From Cellulosimicrobium sp. ES-005 (GTDB lineage: Bacteria; Actinomycetota; Actinomycetes; Actinomycetales; Cellulomonadaceae), in the NCBI RefSeq assembly GCF_040448685.1, contig NZ_CP159290.1, forward strand, positions 3,100,001 to 3,164,000: a DNA stretch of 64,000 nucleotides. The letters run 5' to 3'. Positions 43,464 to 51,683 of this stretch are shown here, in pieces (the stretch's first letter is position 1; the number at the start of each line of letters is the position of its first letter). A program made the position numbers and the translations under genes. A model generated the notes under the pieces. The model did no database searches. It saw only the letters and a program-made list of their open reading frames with translations, and was not told the origin of the DNA.

Positions 43464-44750
43464 TCAGGCGCGGAAGCGCTCGTCGCGCTCGACGACGCGG
43501 CCTGCGCCGCGGCCGTCGGCCGCCGTCGGGTCCCACGTGTACGCCTCGGTGCCCGTGATGAGCACGTGCTCGGCGCGCGACGTCACGTCCAGCGGGTCGC
43601 CCGTCCACACGACGACGTCGCCGTCGAGGCCCGGAGCGAGGGCGCCGACCCGGTCGTCGAGGCCCAGGAACGCCGCCGGGTTGACGGTGAGCGCGCGCAG
43701 CGCGGTGTCGCGGTCGAGGCCCTCCTTGACCGCGAGCGACGCCTGGTGCACGAGGAAGTTGATCGGCACGACGGGGTGGTCGGTCGTGATCGCGACGCGC
43801 ACGCCCGCGCGGGCCAGCGCGCCGAGGTTCGCGATGTCGCGGTTGCGCAGCTCGATCTTGGAGCGCGAGGTGAACAGCGGGCCGAAGATCACCGGCACGT
43901 CGCGCTCGGCGAGCACGTCGGCGACGGCGGCGCCGTCGGTCCCGTGGTTCACCACGAGCTTGTAGCCGAACTCGTCCGCGAGGCGCAGGGCCGTCGCGAT
44001 GTCGTCGGCGCGGTGCGTGTGCTGGTCCCAGTACAGCTCGCCCGCGAGGACGCGCGCGAGGGCCTCCTTCGCGAGGTCGCGGTCGAACGGCTCGCCCTTC
44101 GCCTCGGCTGCGTCGCGCTTCGCGGCGTAGTTCTGCGCGTCGACGAACGCCGCGCGGATGACCTTCGCGACGCCGAGCCGCGTCGACGGCGTCTTCTTCT
44201 GGTCGCCGTACACGCGCTTGGGGTTCTCGCCGAGCGCCGACTTCACGGAGACCGTCTCGCGGATCACCTGCTCGTCGACGGTGCGGCCGCCCCACGTCTT
44301 GATCGCGACGGTCTGCCCGCCGATGGGGTTGCCCGAGCCGGGCTTCACGACGGCGCTCGTCACGCCGCCGACCAGCGCGTCGCGGAACCCCTCGTCCTCG
44401 ACGTTGATCGCGTCGATCGCGCGCAGGGCGGCGCCGTTCGGGTCGGTCATCTCGTTGGTGTCGTTGCCGGCCCAGCCCTCGGCCTCCTCCATGACGCCCA
44501 TGTGGGCGTGCGCCTCGACGAAGCCGGGCAGCACCCAGCGGCCGCGCGCGTCGAGGGTCGGGACGCCGTCGGGCACGACGACGTCCGCGCCGACCGCGGT
44601 GATGACGCCGTCCTCGATGAGCACGGTCCCGTCCTCGATCGGGTCCGAGGCGACGGGCACGACGTAGCCGTGCACGACGGCGACGGTGCGGCGCGCGGTG
44701 CGCGGGACGGGGCGGGAGGAGCCGGGGGCGGGGGTGGATGAGGTCGTCAT
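43464..44750 (-). CDS. Metal-dependent amidohydrolase (imidazolonepropionase-like)
   Basis: A 428-residue amidohydrolase-superfamily enzyme. The first metal pair is HAH in VLPGFVEAHAHMGVMEEAEG; later metal and active-site residues are in YWDQHTHRADDIATALR, KLVVNHGTDG and VAITTDHPVVPINFL (conserved Asp). The overall pattern matches cytoplasmic imidazolonepropionase-like amidohydrolases that act on cyclic amides or dipeptides. The ATG at 44748-44750 (MTTSSTPAPG) is chosen; no operon partner. Substrate unknown. Confidence 0.85.
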   Translation of the reverse strand: MTTSSTPAPGSSRPVPRTARRTVAVVHGYVVPVASDPIEDGTVLIEDGVITAVGADVVVPDGVPTLDARGRWVLPGFVEAHAHMGVMEEAEGWAGNDTNEMTDPNGAALRAIDAINVEDEGFRDALVGGVTSAVVKPGSGNPIGGQTVAIKTWGGRTVDEQVIRETVSVKSALGENPKRVYGDQKKTPSTRLGVAKVIRAAFVDAQNYAAKRDAAEAKGEPFDRDLAKEALARVLAGELYWDQHTHRADDIATALRLADEFGYKLVVNHGTDGAAVADVLAERDVPVIFGPLFTSRSKIELRNRDIANLGALARAGVRVAITTDHPVVPINFLVHQASLAVKEGLDRDTALRALTVNPAAFLGLDDRVGALAPGLDGDVVVWTGDPLDVTSRAEHVLITGTEAYTWDPTAADGRGAGRVVERDERFRA

Positions 44751-44853
44751 GGTCCCATCATCGCCCCGGGCAAGCGTCGGGGGTGTGCGCGGGGGTGGGC
44801 GGGGCGCACTAGGCTCCTGAGCGCACCACCGCACCGCGCGCGAAGGAGCTCGC

Positions 44854-45549
44854 ATGCACGTCGTCGTCGGGCTGTTCCGGCTGTTCCTCGTCGTCCTCGC
44901 CCTCGTCGGCACGCGCGCCATCTGGCGCGACGGCGACATCGAGGGCCTCGTCTACTTCACGAACCAGACCGGCTTCCTCATCGCCGTCGTGTTCACGTGG
45001 GCGGGCGTCGCGTCGCTCCTGCGCCGCCGGCAGCCGCCGGGGTGGCTCAAGGGGGGCGTGACGCTCTTCGCCGCGATCACCGGGCTGGTCGCGAACCTCG
45101 TGCTCGCGCCCGAGGACCCCGAGGCCCCGGCCGTGTTCCTCGGGCTGACCGACGGCCAGATCGAGCACGAGCTCCTGCCGCTCGCCGTGTTCGCCGACTT
45201 CCTCCTGCTCGACGCCCACCGGCGCCTGCGCGGCCTCGACGCCGCGCGCTGGCTCCTGTACCCGCTCGCGTACTTCGCGTTCACGACGATCCGCGGGTTC
45301 GTCAGCCCCGGCAGCGAGTACCCGTACGGCTTCGTCGACCTCGACGCGCTCGGGTGGACCGGGCTGCTCGTCAACGTCGTGCTCTACGGGGCGGGCTTCC
45401 TCGTGCTCGGCCTCGTCATCGTCGGGATCGACCGGCTGCTGCCCACCGGTCCGGCGATCGGCCGGTACGCGGACCGCTCGCCCGCCCCGGCGTCCCCGGA
45501 GACGGCGGGGGCCGAGGGCAGCCCGGACGACGCGCCCGCGTCGCGCTAG
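44854..45549 (+). CDS. Pr6Pr-family membrane protein
   Basis: A 231-residue protein with about six spans, beginning MHVVVGLFRLFLVVLALVGT. Features include LVYFTNQTGFLIAVVFTWAG, IEHELLPLAVFADFLLLD and YFAFTTIRGFVSPGSEYPYG, which match the six-span Pr6Pr/FAR-17a-like family. The family function is undefined; eukaryotic relatives hydrolyse fatty acid esters of hydroxy fatty acids, using conserved Thr and His. AAGGAG precedes the ATG. Its stop codon TAG is also the first half of the next gene's -10 box. Confidence 0.8.
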   Translation: MHVVVGLFRLFLVVLALVGTRAIWRDGDIEGLVYFTNQTGFLIAVVFTWAGVASLLRRRQPPGWLKGGVTLFAAITGLVANLVLAPEDPEAPAVFLGLTDGQIEHELLPLAVFADFLLLDAHRRLRGLDAARWLLYPLAYFAFTTIRGFVSPGSEYPYGFVDLDALGWTGLLVNVVLYGAGFLVLGLVIVGIDRLLPTGPAIGRYADRSPAPASPETAGAEGSPDDAPASR

Positions 45550-45552
45550 GGT
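45547..45552 (+). promoter_or_regulatory. -10 box overlapping a stop codon, leaderless start of the copper cluster
   Basis: TAGGGT begins with the TAG stop of the preceding gene and is followed by seven bases and GTG at 45560. The identical hexamer and spacing recur before the paralogous gene at 47132. Confidence 0.5.
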
Positions 45553-45559
45553 GGCCGTC

Positions 45560-46255
45560 GTGTCCTCCCCGGTCGTCGGTCCGCTGCGCGTCGCGCGCGC
45601 CGCGCTCGTGGCGACCCTCGTGCTCGCGCTGACGGCGCTCGCCCACCGCGTCGCCGGGGGCACCCTCCCGGACCCGCTGGTCCTCGCGGCGCTCGCCGCG
45701 TTCACGCTCGCCGGCACGACGGCGGCCGCCCGGCTGCGCTTCACGCCCACGCGGCTCGTGGTGCTCCTGGGCGGCGCCCAGGTCGCGCTGCACCAGGCGC
45801 TCGTCGTGCTCGCGCCCGTCGGGTCGTGCGTCCCGGTCGGGGTCACGTCCGGACACGGCGGCCACGTCGCGCCGGTGCGCGACGTCGTCTGCGCGGCACC
45901 CGTCGGCGCGCCGGTCCCGGCCGCCGGCGGGGTGGGCCTCGTGCACCCGGAGCATCTCACGACGTCGGGCACGGCAGGCCTGTGGATGGTCGTCGCGCAC
46001 GCCGTGGCGACCGTCGTGCTGGCGCTCGTCCTCGCGCGCGGCGAGCGCGCCCTCGAGCGGTTCCTCGCGTGGGTGACGCCGCGCGGCGCCCTCCCCGCGC
46101 GCGTCCTCGTCGTGCCGCGCGCGCGTCCCGGCGTGCCGGGGGCGCGTACCGTGCGCGTCGCGTCCCTGTGGCGTGCGCGCCGTGCCCCGACGCGCGGGCC
46201 CCCGACGGCGGACGGCCCGTCGGGAGCACTGCTGCGCCCCCTTGCCGCGTCCTGA
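45560..46255 (+). CDS. Copper-cluster membrane protein, paralogue A
   Basis: A 231-residue protein starting at GTG (VSSPVVGPLRVARAALVATL) with about four membrane spans. It shares layout with the protein at 47132-47668: AHRVAGGTLPDPLVLAALAA, a GGAQVALHQ-containing span, and a C-terminal VAHAVATVVLALVLARGERA followed by FLAWVTPR. A periplasmic loop carries several Cys and His (GSCVPVGVTSGHGGH...VVCAAPV), which could bind metal. It lies upstream of copC. No recognised family; a copper-handling role is inference. Confidence 0.75.
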   Translation: MSSPVVGPLRVARAALVATLVLALTALAHRVAGGTLPDPLVLAALAAFTLAGTTAAARLRFTPTRLVVLLGGAQVALHQALVVLAPVGSCVPVGVTSGHGGHVAPVRDVVCAAPVGAPVPAAGGVGLVHPEHLTTSGTAGLWMVVAHAVATVVLALVLARGERALERFLAWVTPRGALPARVLVVPRARPGVPGARTVRVASLWRARRAPTRGPPTADGPSGALLRPLAAS

Positions 46256-46344
46256 CGCGGCACCCGACGAGGCCGACCCGGTGACGACCGGGCCACGGGG
46301 CACCACCGTGCGGCGACCGCCGCGCCTCGGACGGAAGAACCCTC

Positions 46345-47043
46345 ATGACTCTCTCCCTGCGCCGACCCGTGTCGGCCCTCCTCGCCCTCCTCGCCGCCGC
46401 CGCGCTGGCCCTGGGCCTCACCGCCGGGCTCGCGACCCTCACCGCCGCCCCGGCGTCCGCGCACGACCGCATCCTCAGCTCGGACCCGGCCGACGGCGCC
46501 CAGCTCGCGACGCCCCCGACCGCGATCACGCTGACCTTCAACACCGAGCCGCTCCCCGTCGAGCCGCAGGTCGTGATCTCGGACTCCGCCGGGACGGTCG
46601 TGACGCAGGGCGCGCCGACGATCGAGGGCAGCACCGCCACGCTCGCGCTCGACCCGGCGGTCGCGCTCGGCGGCGACACGTACACCGTCGCGTGGCGCGT
46701 CGTCTCGTCCGACGGCCACCCCATCGAGGGAACGTTCGCGTTCGCCGTCGCGGCCCAGCCCGAGGCGCCGGTCGCCGAGGAGCCCACGGCGGACGAGGCC
46801 ACGCCGCAGGAGCCCGCCTCCGAGGGGGCCACCACGGACGCGGCCGACGAGACGACGCCGGAGCCCGCGACGACCCAGGCGACGGACGGAGCGACGGACG
46901 CGGAGGACGGCGGCTCGTCGATCGTCCCCGTGCTCGTGGGGCTCGGCGCGCTCGTGGTCGCCGCCGCGGTCGTCGTCGTGATCGTCCTGCGCCGCCGCGG
47001 TGCGGCGACGGGCGACGACGCGCCGCACGACCCCGAGGACTGA
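46345..47043 (+). CDS. CopC-domain copper-binding protein with C-terminal anchor
   Basis: A 232-residue exported protein. The signal peptide ends APASA and the mature chain begins His-Asp (HDRILSSDPADGAQLATPPT), so the N-terminal His is free for Cu(II) binding as in CopC. The beta-sandwich closes with VAWRVVSSDGHPIEGTFAF, including the second conserved His. A Thr/Glu/Ala linker precedes a membrane anchor (VPVLVGLGALVVAAAVVVVI) and basic tail. GGAAG precedes the ATG. Confidence 0.9.
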   Translation: MTLSLRRPVSALLALLAAAALALGLTAGLATLTAAPASAHDRILSSDPADGAQLATPPTAITLTFNTEPLPVEPQVVISDSAGTVVTQGAPTIEGSTATLALDPAVALGGDTYTVAWRVVSSDGHPIEGTFAFAVAAQPEAPVAEEPTADEATPQEPASEGATTDAADETTPEPATTQATDGATDAEDGGSSIVPVLVGLGALVVAAAVVVVIVLRRRGAATGDDAPHDPED

Positions 47044-47119
47044 CCGTGCCGGCGCACGCCGTCCTCCCCGGCCCGGGGAGGACGGCGGACGCCCCTGCCG
47101 CGCGCACCCCTCCTGCCGC

Positions 47120-47125
47120 TAGGGT
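47120..47125 (+). promoter_or_regulatory. -10 box of a leaderless transcript for paralogue B
   Basis: TAGGGT followed by six bases and GTG at 47132. The sequence ctagggtg is the same as upstream of paralogue A, suggesting the promoter was duplicated with the gene. Confidence 0.5.
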
Positions 47126-47131
47126 GCGTCC

Positions 47132-47668
47132 GTGACGTCGCCCGGAGCAGGGGTGCTCCGCGGCGTGCGGGTGCTGCTGCTCGCCGCCGCGGTCGTCGGG
47201 CTGTCCGTCGTCGCGCACGGCCTCGCCGGGGGGACCGACCCCGGAGCCGTCCCGCTCGGCGTGCTCGCCGTCCTGACCGCCGTCGCCGTGCGACCCCTCA
47301 CGCGTCGTCAGGTCGGGCTGCCACGGCTGCTCGGCCTGCTCGGCGCGGGCCAGCTCGTGCTGCACGTCGTCTTCGACCGCTGCGCCGCGCTGTCCCCGGC
47401 CGAGGCGTCCGCGCACGCGCACGCCGCGTCACCCCTGACGATGCTCGGCGCGCACGCCGTCGCGACGCTCGTCGTCGCGCTCGTCCTGCGCTACGGCGAC
47501 GCCGTGCTGTGGCGCCTGTGGACGTGGCTCGCCGGGCGCCGGGTCCCCGGCCGCCCGCGGGCCGTCGTCGTCCGCGCGGCACCTCCCGCCGTCGGCGCGC
47601 TGCCGACGGTCCGCGACCTCCTCGCGCGCGGTGCCGCGCCGGGGCGCGGTCCGCCCGCCGTCGCCTGA
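47132..47668 (+). CDS. Copper-cluster membrane protein, paralogue B
   Basis: A 178-residue protein with about four spans: VLLLAAAVVGLSVVAHGLAG, a GLPRLLGLLGAGQLVLHVVF span, and MLGAHAVATLVVALVLRYGD followed by LWRLWTWLAGRR. A periplasmic loop has AEASAHAHAASPLTM, a His-rich candidate metal site. It shares the AH-xxAGGT-xP motif and C-terminal layout with the gene at 45560, so the two arose by duplication. It lies between copC and ycnI. Its role is inferred from context. Confidence 0.78.
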   Translation: MTSPGAGVLRGVRVLLLAAAVVGLSVVAHGLAGGTDPGAVPLGVLAVLTAVAVRPLTRRQVGLPRLLGLLGAGQLVLHVVFDRCAALSPAEASAHAHAASPLTMLGAHAVATLVVALVLRYGDAVLWRLWTWLAGRRVPGRPRAVVVRAAPPAVGALPTVRDLLARGAAPGRGPPAVA

Positions 47669-47833
47669 CCTCTCCCGGACGCCTCCGCGGACCCCTCCGC
47701 GGCGTCCCGCTCCCGCGCGCCCGCGCGTCCTGCACGCCCGCCCGGCCGGCTCCGCCCGGCCGCGCCGGGGCGTGCCCGTGACGTGCCGTCGCGCGCCGGA
47801 GCCCCCGTCTTCCTCTCCCCGAAAGGCACCATC

Positions 47834-48571
47834 ATGCGAAAGACCCTGCGCGCCGTCGGCGCCGCCGCCCTGACCACCGGGATCGTCGTCGTCGGCGCGG
47901 GCGCCGCGGCGGCCCACGTCACCGTCACGCCGGACACGACCGACGCGGGCGCGTACGCGCTGCTCACGTTCGGCGTCCCGCACGGCTGCGGCGACTCGCC
48001 GACCACGAAGGTCTCCATCCAGGTCCCCGAGCAGATCGTCACCGTGACGCCCACCGTCAACCCCGGCTGGGACGTCGAGAAGGTCATGGCGGCCCTCGAC
48101 GAGCCGGTCGACGACGGGCACGGCGGCCAGTACACCGAGCGCGTCGCCGAGGTCGTGTACACCGCCAAGGCCCCGCTGCCCGACGGCTACCGCGACGCCC
48201 TCGTGCTCTCGCTCCAGCTCCCCGACGCCGCGGGGGACACGCTCGTCTTCCCGACCGTCCAGGAGTGCGCCGAGGGCGAGACCGCCTGGGTGCAGGTCGC
48301 GGCCGAGGGCGAGGACGGGCACGACCTCGAGGCGCCCGCGCCGCTGGTCGAGCTGACGGCGGCCGAGGACGAGGGCCACGACGCCCCGGCCGAGACCGTC
48401 GCCGACGGGTCGGCGGGTGACACCGCTGACGCGGACGCGTCGGGCGACGCCGCGTCGGCGGGCGCGTCCGACGGGCCGGCCCCGGCGCTCACGTGGACGG
48501 CGCTCGTGCTCGCCGCGGCGGGCCTGGTGCTCGGGGCGCTCGGGCTCGTGCGCTCGCGCCCGAGGGCCTGA
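47834..48571 (+). CDS. YcnI-family (DUF1775) copper-binding protein
   Basis: A 245-residue exported protein. The signal peptide ends AAA and the mature chain begins His-Val-Thr-Val (AHVTVTPDTTDAGAYALLTF), giving the N-terminal histidine of the YcnI copper site. GVPHGCGDSPTTKVSIQVPE and VFPTVQECAEGETAWVQ with two Cys and the conserved Trp complete the domain. A linker and C-terminal anchor (ALVLAAAGLVLGALGLV) follow. AAAGG precedes the ATG at 47834. The next gene begins 3 bases after the stop. Confidence 0.9.
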   Translation: MRKTLRAVGAAALTTGIVVVGAGAAAAHVTVTPDTTDAGAYALLTFGVPHGCGDSPTTKVSIQVPEQIVTVTPTVNPGWDVEKVMAALDEPVDDGHGGQYTERVAEVVYTAKAPLPDGYRDALVLSLQLPDAAGDTLVFPTVQECAEGETAWVQVAAEGEDGHDLEAPAPLVELTAAEDEGHDAPAETVADGSAGDTADADASGDAASAGASDGPAPALTWTALVLAAAGLVLGALGLVRSRPRA

Positions 48572-48574
48572 CCC

Positions 48575-50302
48575 GTGGGCCGCCCCTCGGTGCTGCGCCG
48601 GGTGGTGGCCGTCGTCGTCGGTGCCGCGGCCGCGGTCCTGCTCGCGATCCTCGCGAGCGGCCCGGCCGCGGCCCACGCCGTCCTCGTGGGCACCGACCCG
48701 CGGGACGGCACCGTCCTCGACGCGCCGCCCGACGCGCTGACCATCACCTTCAACGAGCCCGTCCAGGTCGTGACCGGCGGGACGACGGTCCTCGCCGCGG
48801 ACGGCTCGCCCGTCGACGTGGACGTCGCCGCGGTCGACGACGCGCTCGTCGTCACCCCGGCCACGACGCTCGACGACGGCACGTACGTCGTGAGCTGGCG
48901 CGTCGTGTCCCTCGACACGCACCCCGTCGCCGGGGCCTTCACGTTCTCCGTGGGGGCGCCGAGCGCGACGTCCGTCGAGGCCCGGGTCGCCGAGCCGACG
49001 GCGGCGCTCGTCGCCGTCCGCGCGCTCGACCAGGCCGCGGTCTACGCGGGGACGTTCCTCGTCGCGGGACTCGTGGGGTTCGAGCTCCTCGTGCTGCACG
49101 TGTCGCCCGGGGCCGCGCCGGTCCTGCGTCGGCGCCTGCAGCGCGTGCGGCGCGGAGCCCTGGCCGTCGCGGCCGTCGGGATCGTGCTCGCGGTCCCGCT
49201 CACCCCGGCCTGGCAGGCCGGCGGCGGGCTGGGGGCGCTCGTCGACCCGGCGACCTGGGCGGCGGGCGTCACGACCGACTCCGCGCTCGCGGGCGCGCTC
49301 GGTCTCGCGGGGCTCGTCGTCACGACCCTGCTCGCACCCCGCGCGGCCAGGGAGACCCGGGCGGCGTGGCCCGCCGGGGTCGTGCTCGGCGGGGCGGCTC
49401 TCGCTCTGGGGTCGCTCGTGCTCGTGGGGCACACCCGCACGTTCGGTCCGCCCTGGCTGGTCGTCACGGCGGACGCGCTCCACGTCGTGGCCGGGGCCGT
49501 GTGGCTCGGCGGGGTCGTCGGCCTCGCGCTCGTCCTCGCGCCGTCCGCGCACGTCGACACGCGTCGTGCGGGCGTGACGGTCGCGCGGTTCTCGACGCTC
49601 GGTGCGTGGGTCGTCCTCGCGCTCGCCGTCACCGGCACCGTCCTCGGGTGGCGCATCCTCGGCACCCTCGACGCGCTCGTGTCGACGACGTACGGCCAGA
49701 CCCTGCTCGTCAAGGTCGGCGTGGCGCTGTGCCTCGTCGGCATCGCGGCTTGGAACCGGTACCGGCTCGTCCCGGCGGTCGCGGGCGACGACGGTCCGGG
49801 CGGGCGAGGCGCCCGGCAGGTCGGTGGGACGGCCGGGGCGGCCGCGCGCCGTCGGCTCGGCCGGACGGTCGCGGCCGAGGCCCTGCTGCTCGTGCTCGTG
49901 CTCGTCGTGACGGGCGTGCTCGTCTCGCGCAGCCCGGTCGTCACCGCCGACCCGTCCGCCGAGGAGGCCGCGACCCCGGCCGTCGAGGTGGTCGAGGAGC
50001 TCGGCGACGGGACGCTGCGCGCGCGGATCACTCCCGGCCGGGTCGGCGTCAACGCGCTCGAGATCGAGCTGCTCGACGCCGACGGGCAGCCCCTGGAGCC
50101 CGTCGCCGTGCCCGAGCTGTCGACGACGCTCGCCGACCCCGCGCTCGGCCCGTTCACCCGGCCCCTCACGCAGACCGGGACGGGCGCGTACGAGGCGACG
50201 CTCGACCTGCCGATGGCGGGCGACTGGACCGTGCACGTGAGCGTCCGGACGTCCAAGTACGAGAACCCGATCGTCGAGATCCCCGTGGAGGTGTCCTCAT
50301 GA
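48575..50302 (+). CDS. CopC-CopD fusion with C-terminal YtkA/FixH-like domain
   Basis: A 575-residue copper uptake protein. A signal peptide ends AAA, then the CopC domain starts His-Ala-Val-Leu (AHAVLVGTDPRDGTVLDAPP) and ends WRVVSLDTHPVAGAFTF. The CopD membrane domain (residues ~145-450, eight spans) has WLVVTADALHVVAGAVWLGG with conserved His/Trp. After the last span, a beta-rich extracytoplasmic domain (RARITPGRVGVNALEIELLD to WTVHVSVRTSK) resembles YtkA/FixH. It starts at GTG; the downstream ycnI copy overlaps its stop. Confidence 0.9.
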   Translation: MGRPSVLRRVVAVVVGAAAAVLLAILASGPAAAHAVLVGTDPRDGTVLDAPPDALTITFNEPVQVVTGGTTVLAADGSPVDVDVAAVDDALVVTPATTLDDGTYVVSWRVVSLDTHPVAGAFTFSVGAPSATSVEARVAEPTAALVAVRALDQAAVYAGTFLVAGLVGFELLVLHVSPGAAPVLRRRLQRVRRGALAVAAVGIVLAVPLTPAWQAGGGLGALVDPATWAAGVTTDSALAGALGLAGLVVTTLLAPRAARETRAAWPAGVVLGGAALALGSLVLVGHTRTFGPPWLVVTADALHVVAGAVWLGGVVGLALVLAPSAHVDTRRAGVTVARFSTLGAWVVLALAVTGTVLGWRILGTLDALVSTTYGQTLLVKVGVALCLVGIAAWNRYRLVPAVAGDDGPGGRGARQVGGTAGAAARRRLGRTVAAEALLLVLVLVVTGVLVSRSPVVTADPSAEEAATPAVEVVEELGDGTLRARITPGRVGVNALEIELLDADGQPLEPVAVPELSTTLADPALGPFTRPLTQTGTGAYEATLDLPMAGDWTVHVSVRTSKYENPIVEIPVEVSS

Positions 50303-50919
50303 CCGGTCCCCAGCGGTCGCTCCCCGGGCGGCGCGGGCTGCGCGTCGTCCTCGCCGCCGTCGCCGCGGGCACGCTCGCCGTGCTGACCGCCGGCCCGGCG
50401 GCTGCGCACGTGCTCATCGAGACCGTGGAACCCCACGGCGACGGCACGTCGACGCTCACCTTCACGTTCGACCACGGGTGCGACGGCGAGCCCACCGACG
50501 CGCTGCGCGTCACGCTCCCCGAGGGCGTCGAGGCGCTCGCCGCCGGCCAGCCGGACGGATGGACCTCGGAGATGACCGACGACGCGGTGGCCTGGTCCGG
50601 GGCGCCCGTGCCCGACGGCGAGCGCGCGGCCTACACGCTCGACGTCCGGGTCACGGGGGACGTCGGGCAGGCGTTCGTCTTCCCCGCCGTGCAGGAGTGC
50701 CCGTCGGGAGAGTCGTACGCGTGGACGGACACCGACCCGTCCGGCGCCCGGCCCGCGCCGACGTTCGTCGCGACCGCGGCGTCGCTCGCCCCGGCGCCCG
50801 TCGTCGCCGGGGCGTCCCCGACGCCGACGGCGCCCCTCGTCGCGGCCGTCGTGGTGGGAGCCGTAGGGATCGGGGCCGCGGGCGGCTGGTCGGCCCGGCG
50901 TCGGCTGCGGGCCACCTGA
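50299..50919 (+). CDS. Second YcnI-family copper-binding protein
   Basis: A 206-residue exported paralogue. The mature chain starts His-Val-Leu-Ile (AHVLIETVEPHGDGTSTLTF) after a signal ending AAA. FTFDHGCDGEPTDALRVTLP and VFPAVQECPSGESYAWTDTD keep the two-Cys pattern of the first YcnI. A C-terminal span (LVAAVVVGAVGIGAAGGW) anchors it. Its ATG overlaps the copCD stop. A fixed pairing of CopCD with a YcnI suggests direct copper hand-off, which is inference. Confidence 0.88.
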   Translation: MTGPQRSLPGRRGLRVVLAAVAAGTLAVLTAGPAAAHVLIETVEPHGDGTSTLTFTFDHGCDGEPTDALRVTLPEGVEALAAGQPDGWTSEMTDDAVAWSGAPVPDGERAAYTLDVRVTGDVGQAFVFPAVQECPSGESYAWTDTDPSGARPAPTFVATAASLAPAPVVAGASPTPTAPLVAAVVVGAVGIGAAGGWSARRRLRAT

Positions 50920-50958
50920 GAGGTCGCTGCGCGGGCGTCGGGACCGCACCCGTCGTAC

Positions 50959-50974
50959 TGTGATCCAGATCACT
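50959..50974. promoter_or_regulatory. CRP/FNR-type palindrome
   Basis: TGTGATCCAGATCACT matches TGTGA-N6-TCACA at every fixed position but the last base; the inner gtgatc-ca-gatcac is a perfect dyad. It lies 40 bases after the copper operon and about 620 bases upstream of the DUF1772 start, so its target is unclear. Confidence 0.4.
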
Positions 50975-50998
50975 GTTCGTGAACGTCCCGAACATGCG

Positions 50999-51121
50999 CC
51001 CACCGCCTCTTGCACTGGTGGGGGACGTCGCCGCGACGGGTCACGCGGCGACACCTGGACCGGTGGCGGTCCGCGACGAGAGCTTCGCTGGGGGGAGCTC
51101 TCGCGGCGGATCGCCACCGGT
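50999..51121. terminator. Three hairpins between the copper operon and the convergent DUF1772 gene
   Basis: cccacc/ggtggg (50999-51004, 51017-51022); gtcgccgcg/cgcggcgac (51027-51035, 51044-51052), a perfect 9-bp stem; and a larger stem with arms accggtggcg (51059-51068) and cgccaccggt (51112-51121) enclosing gagagct/agctctc. They fill the 233-bp gap before the DUF1772 stop at 51153. I see no gene here. Bidirectional termination is the likely role. Confidence 0.45.
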
Positions 51122-51152
51122 TCCTCTGTCTGCGGGCCCCTGCGCGGCGGCG

Positions 51153-51593
51153 TCAGGCCGCGACCGCGAGGGCCAGCAGCGCGAACGCGGCGACGAGCAG
51201 GGCGATGCGGACGAGGTGGTACCGGTCCCAGCGGTGGGCCTGCTCGCGCCAGTCGGCGGGCGCGGTCTCGGGGGTCCACGTCTTGCCGCGGTTGTTGATG
51301 GGGACGAGCACGGCGACCGACAGGACGATGCTCAGGGCCAGGATTGCGGCGGCGGTCCAGGCCGCCCACGCCCCGTCGGGCAGCACGAGGGCGGTGGCCG
51401 CGGTGAGCAGGAGCGAGCCGAAGTACCAGAACGGCATGGCCCGCCCGAGCATCCGGCCGCCGTCGGCCCGAGCGAGCAGGCCCGCGTTCCCCGGCAGCCG
51501 GTCGACGATCGGGTTGACGACGAACGCGACCGACACCTCGACCCCCACCATCAGCCCCACGACCACCACCGCGACAATCGGCAACCACTGCAT
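51153..51593 (-). CDS. DUF1772 (anthrone oxygenase-like) membrane protein
   Basis: A 146-residue protein with four spans: MQWLPIVAVVVVGLMVGVEV, FWYFGSLLLTAATALVLPDG, AILALSIVLSVAVLVPINNR and the final ALLVAAFALLALAVAA. The loop NRGKTWTPETAPADWREQAH with WDRYHLVR is typical of DUF1772 proteins. Some fungal relatives oxidise anthrones; bacterial ones are uncharacterised. AAGGAG precedes the ATG. It is divergent from a TetR gene across two strong operators. Confidence 0.88.
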   Translation of the reverse strand: MQWLPIVAVVVVGLMVGVEVSVAFVVNPIVDRLPGNAGLLARADGGRMLGRAMPFWYFGSLLLTAATALVLPDGAWAAWTAAAILALSIVLSVAVLVPINNRGKTWTPETAPADWREQAHRWDRYHLVRIALLVAAFALLALAVAA

Positions 51594-51628
51594 GTCAGGC
51601 TCCTTCGATCCAGGGAACGGGCAGAGAA

Positions 51629-51643
51629 TCTAGCAACGCTAGA
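51629..51643. promoter_or_regulatory. TetR operator 1
   Basis: TCTAGC-AAC-GCTAGA, a perfect dyad with 6-bp arms. It lies 36 bases upstream of the DUF1772 start and 32 bp centre-to-centre from operator 2. A lone half-site (actagc) sits between them. Confidence 0.75.
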
Positions 51644-51660
51644 AAAACTAGCAAGGACAA

Positions 51661-51675
51661 TCTAGCGACGCTAGA
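51661..51675. promoter_or_regulatory. TetR operator 2, overlapping the regulator's -10 box
   Basis: TCTAGC-GAC-GCTAGA, a perfect dyad with the same arms as operator 1. Its end overlaps TAGACT (51672-51677), six bases before the TetR GTG at 51684, so binding would block the regulator's own leaderless promoter: autorepression. Confidence 0.75.
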
Positions 51676-51683
51676 CTCGTCCC

